From: Streptomyces fodineus
GTDB lineage: Bacteria > Actinomycetota > Actinomycetes > Streptomycetales > Streptomycetaceae
Length of the DNA stretch: 64,000 bases
Assembly (NCBI RefSeq): GCF_001735805.1
Contig: NZ_CP017248.1
Coordinates: forward strand, 6,820,001 to 6,884,000
Direction of reading: 5' to 3'
Shown: piece after piece, positions 1-9,236 of the stretch
Layout of the letters: every line of letters starts with the position of its first letter
How positions within the stretch are numbered: position 1 is the first letter of the stretch
Made by a program: the position numbers and the translations under genes
The notes under the pieces: generated by a model
Seen by the model: the letters and a program-made list of their open reading frames with translations, nothing else
Told to the model about the DNA's origin: nothing
Database searches by the model: none

Positions 1-638
1 TGGAAGGCATCCTCCGCGCGGTCGACAAGTACCGGGACCGGGTGCTGGCCCTGCGCCTCGGCGTGACCGACTTCTGCTCCTCCTACGGCCTGCGCCGCGC
101 CCCCGACATGACCGCCTACGACGTCCAGGTCGTCGCCTCCGTGATCGCCGACGTCGTGAACATGCTGGGCCGGGCCGACGGCACCGGATTCACCGTGACC
201 GGGCCGGTGTGGGAGTACTTCCGGGTCGCCGAGCGCATGTTCAAGCCGCAGCTGAGGCAGAGCCCCTTCCTGGAGGTGCAGGCCGTCGAGCTGCGCGAGA
301 AGCTGATCGAGCACGCCATGGACGGACTGCTGCGGGAGATCTCCCTCGACCAGGCCAACGGCCTGCTCGGCAAGACCTGCATCCACCCCTCCCATGTGCT
401 GCCCGTGCACGCGCTGTCCGTGGTCAGCCACGAGGAGTACAGCGACGCCCAGGACATCCTGCGGCCGGAACGCGGCGGCGGGGGTGTACTGCGGTCGGCC
501 TACACGAACAAGATGAACGAGGTGAAGCCGCACCGCGCCTGGGCCGAGCGGACCCTGCTGCGCGCCGAGGCCTTCGGTGTGGCCCATGAGGACGTCGGCT
601 TCGTGGACCTGCTCGCTGCCGGAATAAGGAACGCATGA
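1..638 (+). CDS. HpcH/HpaI (CitE-like) C-C bond lyase, 5' truncated
   Basis: The reading frame is open from base 3, so the start lies outside the window; about 211 C-terminal residues are visible. The text resembles the TIM-barrel C-C bond lyase (citrate-lyase beta/HpcH-like) that accompanies TerD-type stress genes, with the segment LRLGVTDFCSSYGLR typical of that group. Its stop overlaps the next start as ATGA, so it is translationally coupled to the phosphoribosyltransferase gene. Known from the family: comparative genomics places this lyase in a Ter-linked module predicted to make a nucleoside-like metabolite. Inference: same role here. The actual substrate is unknown. Confidence 0.8.
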   Translation, partial: EGILRAVDKYRDRVLALRLGVTDFCSSYGLRRAPDMTAYDVQVVASVIADVVNMLGRADGTGFTVTGPVWEYFRVAERMFKPQLRQSPFLEVQAVELREKLIEHAMDGLLREISLDQANGLLGKTCIHPSHVLPVHALSVVSHEEYSDAQDILRPERGGGGVLRSAYTNKMNEVKPHRAWAERTLLRAEAFGVAHEDVGFVDLLAAGIRNA

Positions 639-3073
639 ACAACGCGGTGAACGACGGGGTCTGGTCCGGCAGCTGGGTCGCCGAGCGGCTCGGGGTCGAA
701 CTCGTGGGAGACGACGGCCTGCCGGCCCTGCTCGGCCTCGCCCTGCGCCGCAACCCCAAGCGGGCCCATCTGCTGGTGTCCAACGTCCTCGGCAAGCATG
801 TGCCGCAGTCGCCGGCGGTGGTGTACGGGCACGGCCACCGCCTGGGCCGACGCGTCCGTGAACTGCTGGGCGAGGCCGAGGCCGCCGGTGCCGTGGTCCT
901 GGGTTACGCGGAGACGGCGACCGGGCTGGGGCACGCGGTCGCCGACGGGCTCGGTGCGGCGCCGTATCTGCACTCCACCCGCCGGCCCGTGGCCGGGGTG
1001 GCCCGTGCGGGCGGCTTCGAGGAGAGCCACTCGCACGCCACCTCCCATCTGCTGCTCCCCGAGGATCCCGGTCTGCTGGCCGCAGATGGTCCGCTGATCC
1101 TGGTCGACGACGAGTTCTCCACCGGGAACACGGTCCTGAACACCATCCGTGAGCTGCACGAACGCTATCCGCGCAAGCGTTACGTGGTGGTCGCCCTGGT
1201 CGACATGCGCTCGCCCGAGGACGCCGACCGGATGGATCGGTTCGCCACCGAGATCGGCGCCCGGGTGGAACTGATCGCCGCTGCCTCGGGGACCGTACGG
1301 CTGCCGGAGGGGGTGCTGGACAAGGGGCAGCGGCTGGTCGCCGAGCACGACCGGCGGCACGGCTCGCCCGAGCCGTCGTACGGCCGTGTCACCCGGGTGG
1401 AGCTCCACTGGCCCGCCCGCCTCCCCGACGGCGGCCGGCACGGCTTCACCCCCGCCCACCGCACCCGCCTCGAAGCCGCGCTGCCCGCCATGGCCGCCCG
1501 AATACGCGACGCCCTGCCGCCCGGCGCCCGCCGCGTCCTCGTCCTCGGCTTCGAGGAGCTGATGTACGCCCCGCTCCGCCTCGCCCGTGAGCTGGAGCAG
1601 GTCACGGACCTGGAGGTGCGGTTCTCGACCACCACCCGGTCGCCCGTCCTCGCGCTGGACGACCCCGGGTATGCGATCCGCACCCGGCTGGTCTTCCCCG
1701 CGCACGACGACCCGGCCGACGGCCCCGGCGAGAGGTACGCCTACAACGTCGCGGGCGCCGGTTTCGACGCCGTCGTGGCCGTCGTCGACTCCGTCGCCGA
1801 CACCCCCGCTCTGCACGCGCCCGACGGCCTGCTGGCCCGCCTCGCCGCGCACACCCCGCACGTCCTGCTCGCGGTCGTCCCGTCGTACGCACCGCACGTT
1901 TCCGAAAGGCCGGCCATGCTGCCCGAGCCCCTCCGTGGCCCCGCATTCTCCTCGTACGCGCCCGACGAGGTCGGCTGGCTGCTCCAGGACCTCTCCGAGG
2001 TCACGCTGGAGGCGCCGACCGAGGAGCGGGAGGAGGCCATCCAGAGCGGCGGCGCGCACTACGCCGAGTCGCTGCCGGTGGAGTACCAGCCGAGCGAGCA
2101 GTACCAGGAGCTGTTCCACTCGGCGCTCGATGCCTCGGCGGCCCGGATCGCGCAGGCCGTCGGTGTCGTGACCGAGGCGGTCATCGCCGAACGGTCGCCG
2201 CGCCCCGTGCTGGTGTCCCTGGCCCGCGCGGGCACCCCGGTCGGCATTCTCATGCGCCGCTGGGCGCGGTACCGGCACGGCCTCGACCTGCCGCACTACG
2301 CCGTGTCGATCGTGCGCGGCCGGGGCATCGACGCGGCCTCGCTGCGCTGGCTCGCCGCCCACCACGACCCGCAGGACGTCGTGTTCGTCGACGGCTGGAC
2401 CGGCAAGGGCGCCATCACCCGCGAACTCGCCCAGGCCATCGAGGAGTTCGAGGAGAAGGAGGGCATCACCGGCTTCGGCCCGGAGATCGCCGTACTCGCC
2501 GACCCGGGCTCCTGCGTGCGCACCTACGGCACCCGGGAAGACTTCCTCATACCCTCGGCCTGCCTCAACTCCACGGTCTCCGGCCTGATTTCACGCACGG
2601 TCCTGCGCGCGGACCTGGTCGGCCCGGACGACTTCCACGGCGCGAAGTTCTACCGCGAACTGGCCGGCGCCGACGTCTCCGTGGCCTTCCTCGACGCCGT
2701 CTCCGCCCGCTTCCCCGAGGTCACCGACACCGTGGACACGGCGGTCAAGGAGCTGATGGCACAGGACCGCACCCCGACCTGGGCCGGCTGGCGGGCGGTG
2801 GAGCGGATCAGCGAGGAGTACGGCATCCACGACGTCAACCTCGTCAAGCCCGGCGTCGGCGAGACCACCCGGGTGCTGCTGCGCCGGGTGCCCTGGAAGA
2901 TCCTGGCCCGCGAAGGGGCCGGAGCCGACCTCGACCACGTCCGCCTGCTCGCCGGGCAAAGGGGCGTCCCCGTCGAGGAGGTGGGCGACCTGCCGTACAC
3001 CTGCGTCGGGTTGATCCACCCCCGGTACACGCGCGGCGCCACGGGCGCCGACGGCAAGGCGGTGAACGTCTGA
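635..3073 (+). CDS. Double phosphoribosyltransferase with TRSP domain (Ter-associated)
   Basis: An 812-residue protein with three recognisable parts. An N-terminal phosphoribosyltransferase domain has the PRPP-loop motif VDDEFSTGNT near residues 155-165. A middle TRSP domain carries its name-giving TTRSPV near residues 331-336. A C-terminal second PRTase/StiP-like domain has VDGWTGKGAI near residues 585-594. It overlaps both neighbours (ATGA upstream, TGATG downstream), so the three genes form one coupled operon. Known: PRTase_2-TRSP-PRTase proteins sit in tellurium-resistance-linked operons thought to build or break a ribosyl metabolite. Start is ATG; no alternative is closer to the upstream stop. 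Confidence 0.85.
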   Translation: MNNAVNDGVWSGSWVAERLGVELVGDDGLPALLGLALRRNPKRAHLLVSNVLGKHVPQSPAVVYGHGHRLGRRVRELLGEAEAAGAVVLGYAETATGLGHAVADGLGAAPYLHSTRRPVAGVARAGGFEESHSHATSHLLLPEDPGLLAADGPLILVDDEFSTGNTVLNTIRELHERYPRKRYVVVALVDMRSPEDADRMDRFATEIGARVELIAAASGTVRLPEGVLDKGQRLVAEHDRRHGSPEPSYGRVTRVELHWPARLPDGGRHGFTPAHRTRLEAALPAMAARIRDALPPGARRVLVLGFEELMYAPLRLARELEQVTDLEVRFSTTTRSPVLALDDPGYAIRTRLVFPAHDDPADGPGERYAYNVAGAGFDAVVAVVDSVADTPALHAPDGLLARLAAHTPHVLLAVVPSYAPHVSERPAMLPEPLRGPAFSSYAPDEVGWLLQDLSEVTLEAPTEEREEAIQSGGAHYAESLPVEYQPSEQYQELFHSALDASAARIAQAVGVVTEAVIAERSPRPVLVSLARAGTPVGILMRRWARYRHGLDLPHYAVSIVRGRGIDAASLRWLAAHHDPQDVVFVDGWTGKGAITRELAQAIEEFEEKEGITGFGPEIAVLADPGSCVRTYGTREDFLIPSACLNSTVSGLISRTVLRADLVGPDDFHGAKFYRELAGADVSVAFLDAVSARFPEVTDTVDTAVKELMAQDRTPTWAGWRAVERISEEYGIHDVNLVKPGVGETTRVLLRRVPWKILAREGAGADLDHVRLLAGQRGVPVEEVGDLPYTCVGLIHPRYTRGATGADGKAVNV

Positions 3074-3885
3074 TGCCGGTGCTGGTGGCGAGCGACCTCG
3101 ACCGTACGCTGATCTACTCCTCGGCGGCCCTCGCGCTGACCATGCCGGACGCGCGGGCCCCTCGGCTGCTGTGCGTCGAGGTCCACGAGAGCAAGCCGCT
3201 CTCCTATATGACGGAGACGGCGGCCCGGCTGCTGACCGACCTCGGCGACACGGCCCTCTTCGTGCCGACGACGACCCGGACGCGCAAGCAGTACCAGCGG
3301 ATCAACCTGCCCGGCCCGCCCCCGAAGTACGCGATCTGCGCAAACGGTGGCCATCTGCTGGTCGACGGGGTCACCGACGCCGACTGGCACGCGGGCGTGC
3401 AGGCCCGGCTCGCCGCCGAGTGCGCGCCGCTGGCCGAGGTCAGCGAGCATCTGCTGCGCTCGGCCGGCCCCGCCTGGGTGCGCAAGCACCGCATCGCCGA
3501 GGACCTGTTCGCCTACCTCGTCGTCGAGCGTGAGCTGCTGCCCGAGGACTGGGTGAAGGAGCTGGCGGTCTGGGCGGAGAACCGGGGCTGGACCGTCTCC
3601 CTCCAGGGCCGCAAGATCTACGCCGTCCCCCAGCCGCTCACCAAGAGCGCGGCGGTACGCGAGATCGCCCGCCGCACCGGCGCGCAGCTGACGCTGTCCG
3701 CCGGGGACTCCCTGCTGGACGCCGACCTCCTGCTGGCCGCAGACCGGGGCTGGCGCCCGGGGCACGGAGAGCTGGCCGACGCGGGCTGGACCGCGCCGGA
3801 GATCGCGGCGCTGCCGGAGCGGGGGGTGCTGGCGGGGGAGCGCATCGTCCGCGAGTTTCTGCGGGCGGTACGGCAAACGGCCTGA
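3073..3885 (+). CDS. HAD family hydrolase (Ter-associated)
   Basis: A 270-residue haloacid-dehalogenase-fold phosphatase. Motif I is VASDLDRTLIYSS near the N terminus, with the nucleophile in DxDxT arrangement. A conserved Lys sits in the LTKSAAVREIA segment, and motif IV is GDSLLDADLL. Its ATG overlaps the previous stop by one base (TGATG), completing the lyase-PRTase-HAD operon. Expected role: removing a phosphate from the product of the PRTase step, in the cytoplasm. Inference only; the HAD fold alone does not fix the substrate. Confidence 0.85.
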   Translation: MPVLVASDLDRTLIYSSAALALTMPDARAPRLLCVEVHESKPLSYMTETAARLLTDLGDTALFVPTTTRTRKQYQRINLPGPPPKYAICANGGHLLVDGVTDADWHAGVQARLAAECAPLAEVSEHLLRSAGPAWVRKHRIAEDLFAYLVVERELLPEDWVKELAVWAENRGWTVSLQGRKIYAVPQPLTKSAAVREIARRTGAQLTLSAGDSLLDADLLLAADRGWRPGHGELADAGWTAPEIAALPERGVLAGERIVREFLRAVRQTA

Positions 3886-3894
3886 CGACAGGCC
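3879..3894. terminator. Short convergent hairpin
   Basis: GGCCTG and CAGGCC pair around ACGA, overlapping the HAD stop codon and lying just before the stop of the opposite-strand zinc-ribbon gene. No T tract follows. It may terminate both transcripts. Confidence 0.4.
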
Positions 3895-4098
3895 CTAGCC
3901 GCAACAGCCTCCGCCACAGCAGCCTCCGCCGCCCGAGGGGGCCGGCGCGCTCGTGCCGCCCACGGCCACGGTCGACAGCAGCTTGACCGTGTCGTCGTGC
4001 CCGGCAGGGCACGACGCGGGGGCGGCCGATTCCGCCATGGGACGGCTCAGTTCGAAGGTGTCACCACAGGTGCGGCAGCGGTACTCATAGCGAGGCAT
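3895..4098 (-). CDS. FmdB-type zinc-ribbon protein
   Basis: A 67-residue protein starting MPRYEYRCRTCG, the classic FmdB regulatory-domain opening, with a zinc knuckle Cys8-x2-Cys11. The second half-site is degenerate (Cys30 and His34 rather than a clean CxxC). The tail is Gly/Cys-rich (GGGGCCGGGCCG). A GTG six bases upstream is an alternative start. It follows DUF4383 by about ten bases on the same strand and is probably co-transcribed. Family function is unclear; a nucleic-acid or metal-binding role is usually assumed. Confidence 0.85.
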   Translation of the reverse strand: MPRYEYRCRTCGDTFELSRPMAESAAPASCPAGHDDTVKLLSTVAVGGTSAPAPSGGGGCCGGGCCG

Positions 4099-4107
4099 GG
4101 CCACAGA

Positions 4108-4647
4108 TTAACCGGCCCCGTGCTGCTCGTGCGGCTGCTCCTCGGTCGCATCGGGGTGGCGGGCCCGCCAGTACGGGTTGTCGTGCGGCAGGGTCGAGCC
4201 GACCCGGCCGTACATGCCGAAGGTCATCAGCAGCAGGCCCACGACGAAGCTGAACAGCACGTTCTGGATCTTGAACGCCAGGAAGTTGTGCGCGGTGTCG
4301 AGCAGGCCGAGGAACAGGAAGCCGTTCAGCAGGAACAGCACGCCGAGCACCATGTTCAGTGTGGAGGCGACGTTCCCGCCGATCACCATGCCGACCAGCA
4401 GGATCGCTCCGATGCAGATCGAGAGCACGCTGAGCGCGCCGTTGGTGTTCAGTGCCGCGACCGTCGCACCGCCGGTGCTGAAGAAGCCGATGTGGTTGAT
4501 CAGACCCAGGATGCCGAAGGCGACGAGGAACGCGCCGATCAGGCCCGCGCCGACCCGGTAGACCGTGTTCAGCCGGTGGTCGACGGGCAGGTGCTTGTCG
4601 AACTCGATCCGCCGCCGCGTGCTCGTGTGCGCTGCGTGTGTGGCCAT
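4108..4647 (-). CDS. DUF4383 membrane protein
   Basis: A 179-residue protein with four hydrophobic stretches (beginning VGAGLIGAFLVAFGILGL), matching the small actinobacterial DUF4383 membrane family. The ATG was chosen because GGGAGG lies six bases upstream; a longer open frame exists but lacks a ribosome site. The C-terminal tail is short, charged and His-rich. Function unknown. First gene of a likely two-gene operon with the FmdB-like protein. Confidence 0.85.
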   Translation of the reverse strand: MATHAAHTSTRRRIEFDKHLPVDHRLNTVYRVGAGLIGAFLVAFGILGLINHIGFFSTGGATVAALNTNGALSVLSICIGAILLVGMVIGGNVASTLNMVLGVLFLLNGFLFLGLLDTAHNFLAFKIQNVLFSFVVGLLLMTFGMYGRVGSTLPHDNPYWRARHPDATEEQPHEQHGAG

Positions 4648-4753
4648 GTCCGCCTCCCTCGGGGCGCTAGCGGAGGCCATGCGTCCATCCAATATCCGCC
4701 GACCTGACGGCGCCGTGCAACCGAGGGGACCGCACCACCCCCAGGGGCGCCGC

Positions 4754-6142
4754 TCAGTGCCCCCCGCGCTCTTCCCGGATCTGCGCCACGACCCGAGCCA
4801 CGGCCTGCCGCACCGCGTCCATCTCGGTCAGGAAGTGCCAGTAGTCGGGATGCCGCCCCTCCAGCGTGCCGATCGCCCGCTCCAGCCGCCCCACCGCATC
4901 GTCCAGCGGCCCGGCATGCCGGGGATCCGGCGTCGTACGGCCGGTCATGGCCAGCCGCTGGGCGTCCCGGATCGCGAACCGGGTGCGCTCGATCTCGGCC
5001 TGCGGATCCTTCTGCACCTCGTTCAGCCGCCGCAGCCGGTCACCCGCGGCCGACACCGCCTCGTCGGTGGTGTTCAGCAGGGCCCGTACCGTCGACAGCA
5101 GCGAGGTCGCGTCCGGCCAGCGCTGGCCCTCGCGCGCGGCCTGCGCCTCGCGGAGCTTCAGCTCGGCCTGCCGTACGTTCTGCGCGGCCTGCTCCGGCAC
5201 GTGCTGCAGGTCCTGCCAGCAGGCGGCCGCGAACCGGCGCCGCAGCTCGCTCAGCACCGGGTCCACCTGCCCGGCCCGGGTGGTCAGTGCCTGGGCCCGG
5301 GTGCGCAGGCTGACCAGTCGGTGGTCGATCTCGGCGGCCTTCTCCGGCAGCCGCTCGGCCTCGGCCTGGATCGCCCCGGCCTCTCGCTGCACCCGCTCGG
5401 CCCGTTCCAGCGTCTGCGTCACGCCGTGCCGACCCGCGCCCTGGTTGAGCCTGGTCAGCTCCGGGGACAGCGCGGCGAGCCGGCCGGCCAGGTCGTCGGC
5501 GCGCAGCCCCTGCTCCCGTACGGCGTCCAGGGCGTTGCTCGCGCCCAGCAGTGCCTGCCGGGCCCGCTCCACGGCGGGTGCCACCCGGGCCAGCTGGGTC
5601 TCCGCCTTGCCGAGCAGCGGCCCGAGCGAGTCGCCGAAACGGTCCAGCTCCTGCTTGACCCGGAGCAGCTCGTCCTTGGCGGAGGTCAGCTCGGAGCGCG
5701 CGCGGGACGCGGCCGAGGCCTCCAGATCGTCCCGGTCGAGATCGTGGGCGTCGACGGCCTGGATGTAGCGCTGGCTGACCTCGTCGATCCGCTGCCCGAG
5801 CGCCGTGAAGTCGGTGACGGCACGCCGGGCGGCGGGGGAGTCGTCCACGGCCGTGATGGTCTCGATGGAGATCCTGAGGTCCCGCTGGGCGGTGTCCAGT
5901 TCGTAGAACGCGGCCGCGGCGGCGTCCTTCGCCGCCTGTGCCTCGGCGCGCTGGCTCTCGGCCCGGCCGCCGAACCAGCGCCGGGTGCCACCGCCGGCGA
6001 AGGCGGCGGGCAGGGCGAGCGCGGCCAGCACCGGCAGGCCGATCAGGGTGAGGGTGTCGCGCAGTGCCGTGGACCCGGACCGGGTCGAGGCGGCCGACGG
6101 CGGGTACGACCGCGTCGCTGGCGTGCCCGGTGTCGCCGTCAC
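4754..6142 (-). CDS. Coiled-coil protein with one membrane anchor
   Basis: A 462-residue protein. After a short Ser/Thr/Pro-rich N terminus, a single hydrophobic segment (LTLIGLPVLAALALPAAFAGG) near residues 32-52 is followed by about 380 residues of Ala/Glu/Arg/Leu-rich helix with heptad character. GTG start with GAGAGGG just upstream. The membrane-anchor plus long helical domain resembles TPM-linked or septum-associated helical proteins, but I do not recognise a defined family. Expected topology: anchored with a large soluble helical domain. Function unknown. Confidence 0.75.
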   Translation of the reverse strand: MTATPGTPATRSYPPSAASTRSGSTALRDTLTLIGLPVLAALALPAAFAGGGTRRWFGGRAESQRAEAQAAKDAAAAAFYELDTAQRDLRISIETITAVDDSPAARRAVTDFTALGQRIDEVSQRYIQAVDAHDLDRDDLEASAASRARSELTSAKDELLRVKQELDRFGDSLGPLLGKAETQLARVAPAVERARQALLGASNALDAVREQGLRADDLAGRLAALSPELTRLNQGAGRHGVTQTLERAERVQREAGAIQAEAERLPEKAAEIDHRLVSLRTRAQALTTRAGQVDPVLSELRRRFAAACWQDLQHVPEQAAQNVRQAELKLREAQAAREGQRWPDATSLLSTVRALLNTTDEAVSAAGDRLRRLNEVQKDPQAEIERTRFAIRDAQRLAMTGRTTPDPRHAGPLDDAVGRLERAIGTLEGRHPDYWHFLTEMDAVRQAVARVVAQIREERGGH

Positions 6143-6216
6143 ATCCCTCTCCCGTGCTGTGCTTCGCCGTGGGTGGTGTCATTCTCCCACCCGTTGTAGA
6201 CGAACACACGGCCCGG

Positions 6217-6987
6217 TCAGTTCGCGGTACGGACCGTGACCTTCCCGTCCGAGGAGTGGGCCGAGACCCGGTGCGGGCTGTTGTCGTCGCGGGGCACGGA
6301 CACCGACACCCCGCCGTCGTCGGCACCGGCCGACACCCGGTAGGCGCCCTTGGGCAGGACGACCGTGACGGCGCCGTCGGTGCTGGAGGCGTCCACCAGG
6401 TCGGGCGTGCCGGACAGCTGCAGTTGCACGGAACCGTCGCTGGTGTCCGCCTTCACCCGGCGGGAGGAGACGTCGGCGCTCAGCGAGCCGTCGGCCGACT
6501 TCAGGTCGAGCGGCCCGCTGGAGTCGGTGACGTGTACGGCGCCGTCGCTGGTGTCGACGCTCAGCGGATCCTTGAACCCGTGCGCCCGTACGCTGCCGTC
6601 GGCGTTGTCGATCTTCACGCTGATCCCGCGCGGAACCTCGATCCGGTGCCGGGACGAGCAGTCGGCGATGAACCCCGAGCAGTGCACGCGCAGCACCAGC
6701 CGGTCGTCCTTGAAGGACCACCGGGCCGTCGGGTCGTGGCCGACGACGACGGATCCCTGGAACCACCGGGTCACGTCGACGGTCCCGGGCTTGGCGGAGT
6801 CCGTGGCGACGACCTCCAGGGCCGAGTCGTCGGAGTCGACGGTGAGGGTACGGCCGTGCAGGGCGAAGGAACGGTGGTCGGGGTGCGTGTCGTCACCGGC
6901 GTCGGCGCCGCAGGCGCTGACCCCCGCGACGAGCACACCGGTGACGACGGCCATGGTGGCGGCACGGACGGGAACGGAACGGGCCAT
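6217..6987 (-). CDS. DUF4097-type beta-repeat lipoprotein
   Basis: A 256-residue exported lipoprotein. The signal peptide ends in the lipobox GVSAC|G near residue 26. The body has regular short beta repeats with recurring DGS/DGA turns (VDTSDGAVHV, ADTSDGSVQL), the pattern of DUF4097 putative adhesin beta-helices. ATG chosen with a GGGGGAG ribosome site upstream. Expected location: outer face of the membrane. Function unknown. Confidence 0.85.
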   Translation of the reverse strand: MARSVPVRAATMAVVTGVLVAGVSACGADAGDDTHPDHRSFALHGRTLTVDSDDSALEVVATDSAKPGTVDVTRWFQGSVVVGHDPTARWSFKDDRLVLRVHCSGFIADCSSRHRIEVPRGISVKIDNADGSVRAHGFKDPLSVDTSDGAVHVTDSSGPLDLKSADGSLSADVSSRRVKADTSDGSVQLQLSGTPDLVDASSTDGAVTVVLPKGAYRVSAGADDGGVSVSVPRDDNSPHRVSAHSSDGKVTVRTAN

Positions 6988-7174
6988 GTGCGGGAACTCC
7001 CCCTGGGATTCGGTCTGTGAGGACCGTACGCGGGCCGGGGCGGCCGGGACGATGAGGACCACTCCCGGACCGGGGGTGGGGATAACCCCCGCACGCCGTC
7101 CGTTACGGGTTTGCCGTGCACTGCTTCCGGCAAGGTAGGCTGTCGACTCGTCCTGGGCGCGCAGCCCGGGAGCC

Positions 7175-7249
<75 letters not shown>

Positions 7250-7257
7250 GACAGCAA

Positions 7258-7279
7258 CCCCCGGCCGTGCGGCCGGGGG
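7258..7279 (+). terminator. Terminator after tRNA-Val
   Basis: A perfect nine-base stem (CCCCCGGCC / GGCCGGGGG) with a GTGC loop, followed by CCTTT, starting nine bases after the tRNA. Confidence 0.8.
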
Positions 7280-7285
7280 CCTTTG

Positions 7286-7642
7286 TCATTCCTCCCCGCT
7301 CTCCTTCTCCTCGCTCGCCCGCGCGTGGGCGAGCTTCAGGCTGGTGCGGGCGTCCACGCGGTCCGCCACCGCGACCTCGGTCCAGAAACGGTGCGTGCTG
7401 ACGAACACCGCGAGCTCGTGCTCGCGGCGGCGCAGCTTCTCCACCTCGGCCTGTTCGTCCGCCGTCCAGCCCGGGGACGCGGGCCGCTCCACCTTGCGCC
7501 AGCCGGTGTCGTCACTGAAGCCGTCGGCCGGCTCCACCGACCAGGGCAGCCGCTTGAGCAGGGCCGACAGCTCGCCCCGGACCTGATGCAGCTCCTCCTG
7601 ACCGGCGAGGAGGTCACTGGGGAATTCATAGGTCGTAGCCAC
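7286..7642 (-). CDS. Conserved hypothetical protein
   Basis: A 118-residue soluble acidic protein beginning MATTYEFPSDLLAGQEELHQV, with a charged helical character (KLRRREHELAVFV). GTG start without a visible ribosome site; TAGCAT lies just upstream, so a leaderless transcript is possible. It has the look of a small conserved Streptomyces protein but I cannot name a family. It converges on the tRNA terminator. Confidence 0.7.
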   Translation of the reverse strand: MATTYEFPSDLLAGQEELHQVRGELSALLKRLPWSVEPADGFSDDTGWRKVERPASPGWTADEQAEVEKLRRREHELAVFVSTHRFWTEVAVADRVDARTSLKLAHARASEEKESGEE

Positions 7643-7741
7643 GCGACAATGCTACGCCTGTTCGATTTTGGGTGGCGAGTTCGGTTGTGAGGTTCACGCG
7701 AACGGGTGGGCCGCGCCCGGCCGGGTTCACCGGGTGCCGGC

Positions 7742-8641
7742 TCAGTGCCCGGCGGCCCGCAGTTCGCCCACCAGTCGGGCCGTCACCGGCACCGGTACGC
7801 CGTGCCGGTCCGCCGCGCGCAGCAGCGCCCCGCCGATGGCGTCGAGTTCGAGCGGGCGGCCCGCCTCGGCATCGCGCTGCATGGACGACTTGGCGCCGGG
7901 CGGGAAGGCGTCGTACCGGCCCAGGGCCCGGTCCGGGTCGGCGGGGGCGCCGCAGGCGCGGCTGACCGCGGCGGTCTCGGCGACCAGCGCCTCCAGCTCC
8001 GCGCGGTGCCGGGTGCGGACCTCGCCGAGCGGACGGCCGTACCGCGTGGTGAGCAGGGCGAACGGGGCGAGGAACGCCATCTTGGCCCACAGGGCCGCCG
8101 TCTCGTCCTCGACCACGCGGGCGGTCGCGCCGGTGGAACCGAGGGCTGCCGCCAGCTCGTCGAGGCGGGGGCGGGGTACGGAGTCGCCGGCGAGGTCGAG
8201 CTCCGTGAAGGGGCTGCCGTGTTCGATCACGCCCGGTGCGATCCGGGTGGACTCCACCCGGATCACGGCGGGTGCCACGCGCTCGGGCCGGTAGCGGGCG
8301 CGCAGCACGGCGGGGTGTTCCACGCCGTTCAGGATCGGTACGACGAGGGCGTCACCGAGCGCGGCGGGCGGGACGCGGGTGAGCGCGGCGTCCAGGGCGG
8401 TGTGCTTGACGGCGATCAGACAGGCGTCCACCGGCTCACGGAGTTCGGTGTCCGCCTCGACGGGGGCGGTGAACTCGCCGAACTGCGGGCTGCGGACCGT
8501 GATTCCGCCACGGCGCAGGGTGTCGGCCGTGCGGTCCTGGGCCAGGCAGATGACGCGGTGTCCGCAGTGGGAGAGCAGGGCGGCGAGGAGGCCGCCGGTG
8601 CCGCCGGGGCCGAGGATGGCCACGGTGTGCTTGGTGGTCAT
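7742..8641 (-). CDS. 2-dehydropantoate 2-reductase (ketopantoate reductase family)
   Basis: A 299-residue protein with an N-terminal Rossmann motif AILGPGGTGGLLAALL (GxGxxG type) for NADPH. The family segments GDALVVPILNGVEH and a helical C-terminal domain with EDETAALWAKMAFLAP are also present; the Lys of that segment corresponds to the usual catalytic Lys. The family reduces 2-dehydropantoate to pantoate for CoA synthesis, though Streptomyces carry several paralogues acting on other 2-keto acids. ATG start with AGAGGAA upstream. Cytoplasmic. Confidence 0.85.
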   Translation of the reverse strand: MTTKHTVAILGPGGTGGLLAALLSHCGHRVICLAQDRTADTLRRGGITVRSPQFGEFTAPVEADTELREPVDACLIAVKHTALDAALTRVPPAALGDALVVPILNGVEHPAVLRARYRPERVAPAVIRVESTRIAPGVIEHGSPFTELDLAGDSVPRPRLDELAAALGSTGATARVVEDETAALWAKMAFLAPFALLTTRYGRPLGEVRTRHRAELEALVAETAAVSRACGAPADPDRALGRYDAFPPGAKSSMQRDAEAGRPLELDAIGGALLRAADRHGVPVPVTARLVGELRAAGH

Positions 8642-8734
8642 GAGGATGTTCCTCTCGTCGGTCGGCCCCGGGTGTCGGTGGCCGCCTTCGGCACGATCGT
8701 CGCATCGGGATTCGAGGCGCGTGAGACTGGGGGT

Positions 8735-8965
8735 ATGTGCCGGAGTATCAAGACGCTGCGTCCGCCCGTGCTGCCCGGTGAGGCCACGGAGGAGGACATC
8801 CATGCCGCCGCGCTGCAGTACGTGCGCAAGGTATCGGGTTTCCGCGCCCCTGCCGCCCACAACCGCGAGGCCTTCGACCGGGCGGTGACCGCCGTGGCCG
8901 AGGCGACGGCGGAACTGCTCGGGACGCTGGAGGTGCGGGGCCGGTCGGTGGGAAGCGGGGGATAG
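8735..8965 (+). CDS. DUF2277 protein
   Basis: A 76-residue protein starting MCRSIKTLRPPVLPGEAT, the signature opening of DUF2277, followed by two short helices (AALQYVRKVSG, FDRAVTAVAEAT). Length matches the family. Divergent from the ketopantoate reductase gene, 93 bases apart. The conserved N-terminal Cys suggests metal or nucleic-acid contact, but function is unknown. Confidence 0.85.
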   Translation: MCRSIKTLRPPVLPGEATEEDIHAAALQYVRKVSGFRAPAAHNREAFDRAVTAVAEATAELLGTLEVRGRSVGSGG

Positions 8966-9113
8966 CCAACAGGCCTGCACGCCCGCCGCCTTCTGTCTGA
9001 TAAACCGTCAGGGAACCGCGCACGCAAGGCGGTTCGCGTTCGGGGTGACCGCGGCGGGGGTACGGCCTGGTGTGGATTAGGTCACGCTTTCGGATACTGG
9101 CCAAATGTTGAAC

Positions 9114-9143
9114 TTGCAAGCATTGATTAGGCAGCCCTAACCT
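9114..9143 (+). promoter_or_regulatory. Candidate promoter with iron-box-like inverted repeat
   Basis: TTGCAA and TAACCT are spaced 18 bases. TTAGGCAGCCCTAACCT at 9127-9143 resembles the DmdR/IdeR iron-box consensus TTAGGTTAGGCTAACCTAA at both outer arms but differs in the centre. The overlap with the likely -10 would suit repression of the DoxX gene. Confidence 0.4.
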
Positions 9144-9236
9144 GGGTCCTCCATTCGGTACCGCCGCCCCCACGACCGGCCACGCACACCACCGTCCCCG
9201 GCCGGTCCCACCGACACCGAAGAGGAGAACCCCCTC

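Noticed and set aside
500..2365. A 621-codon open frame antisense to the PRTase gene
   Set aside because: Low-complexity Gly/Arg/Val text without domains; shadow of the real gene.
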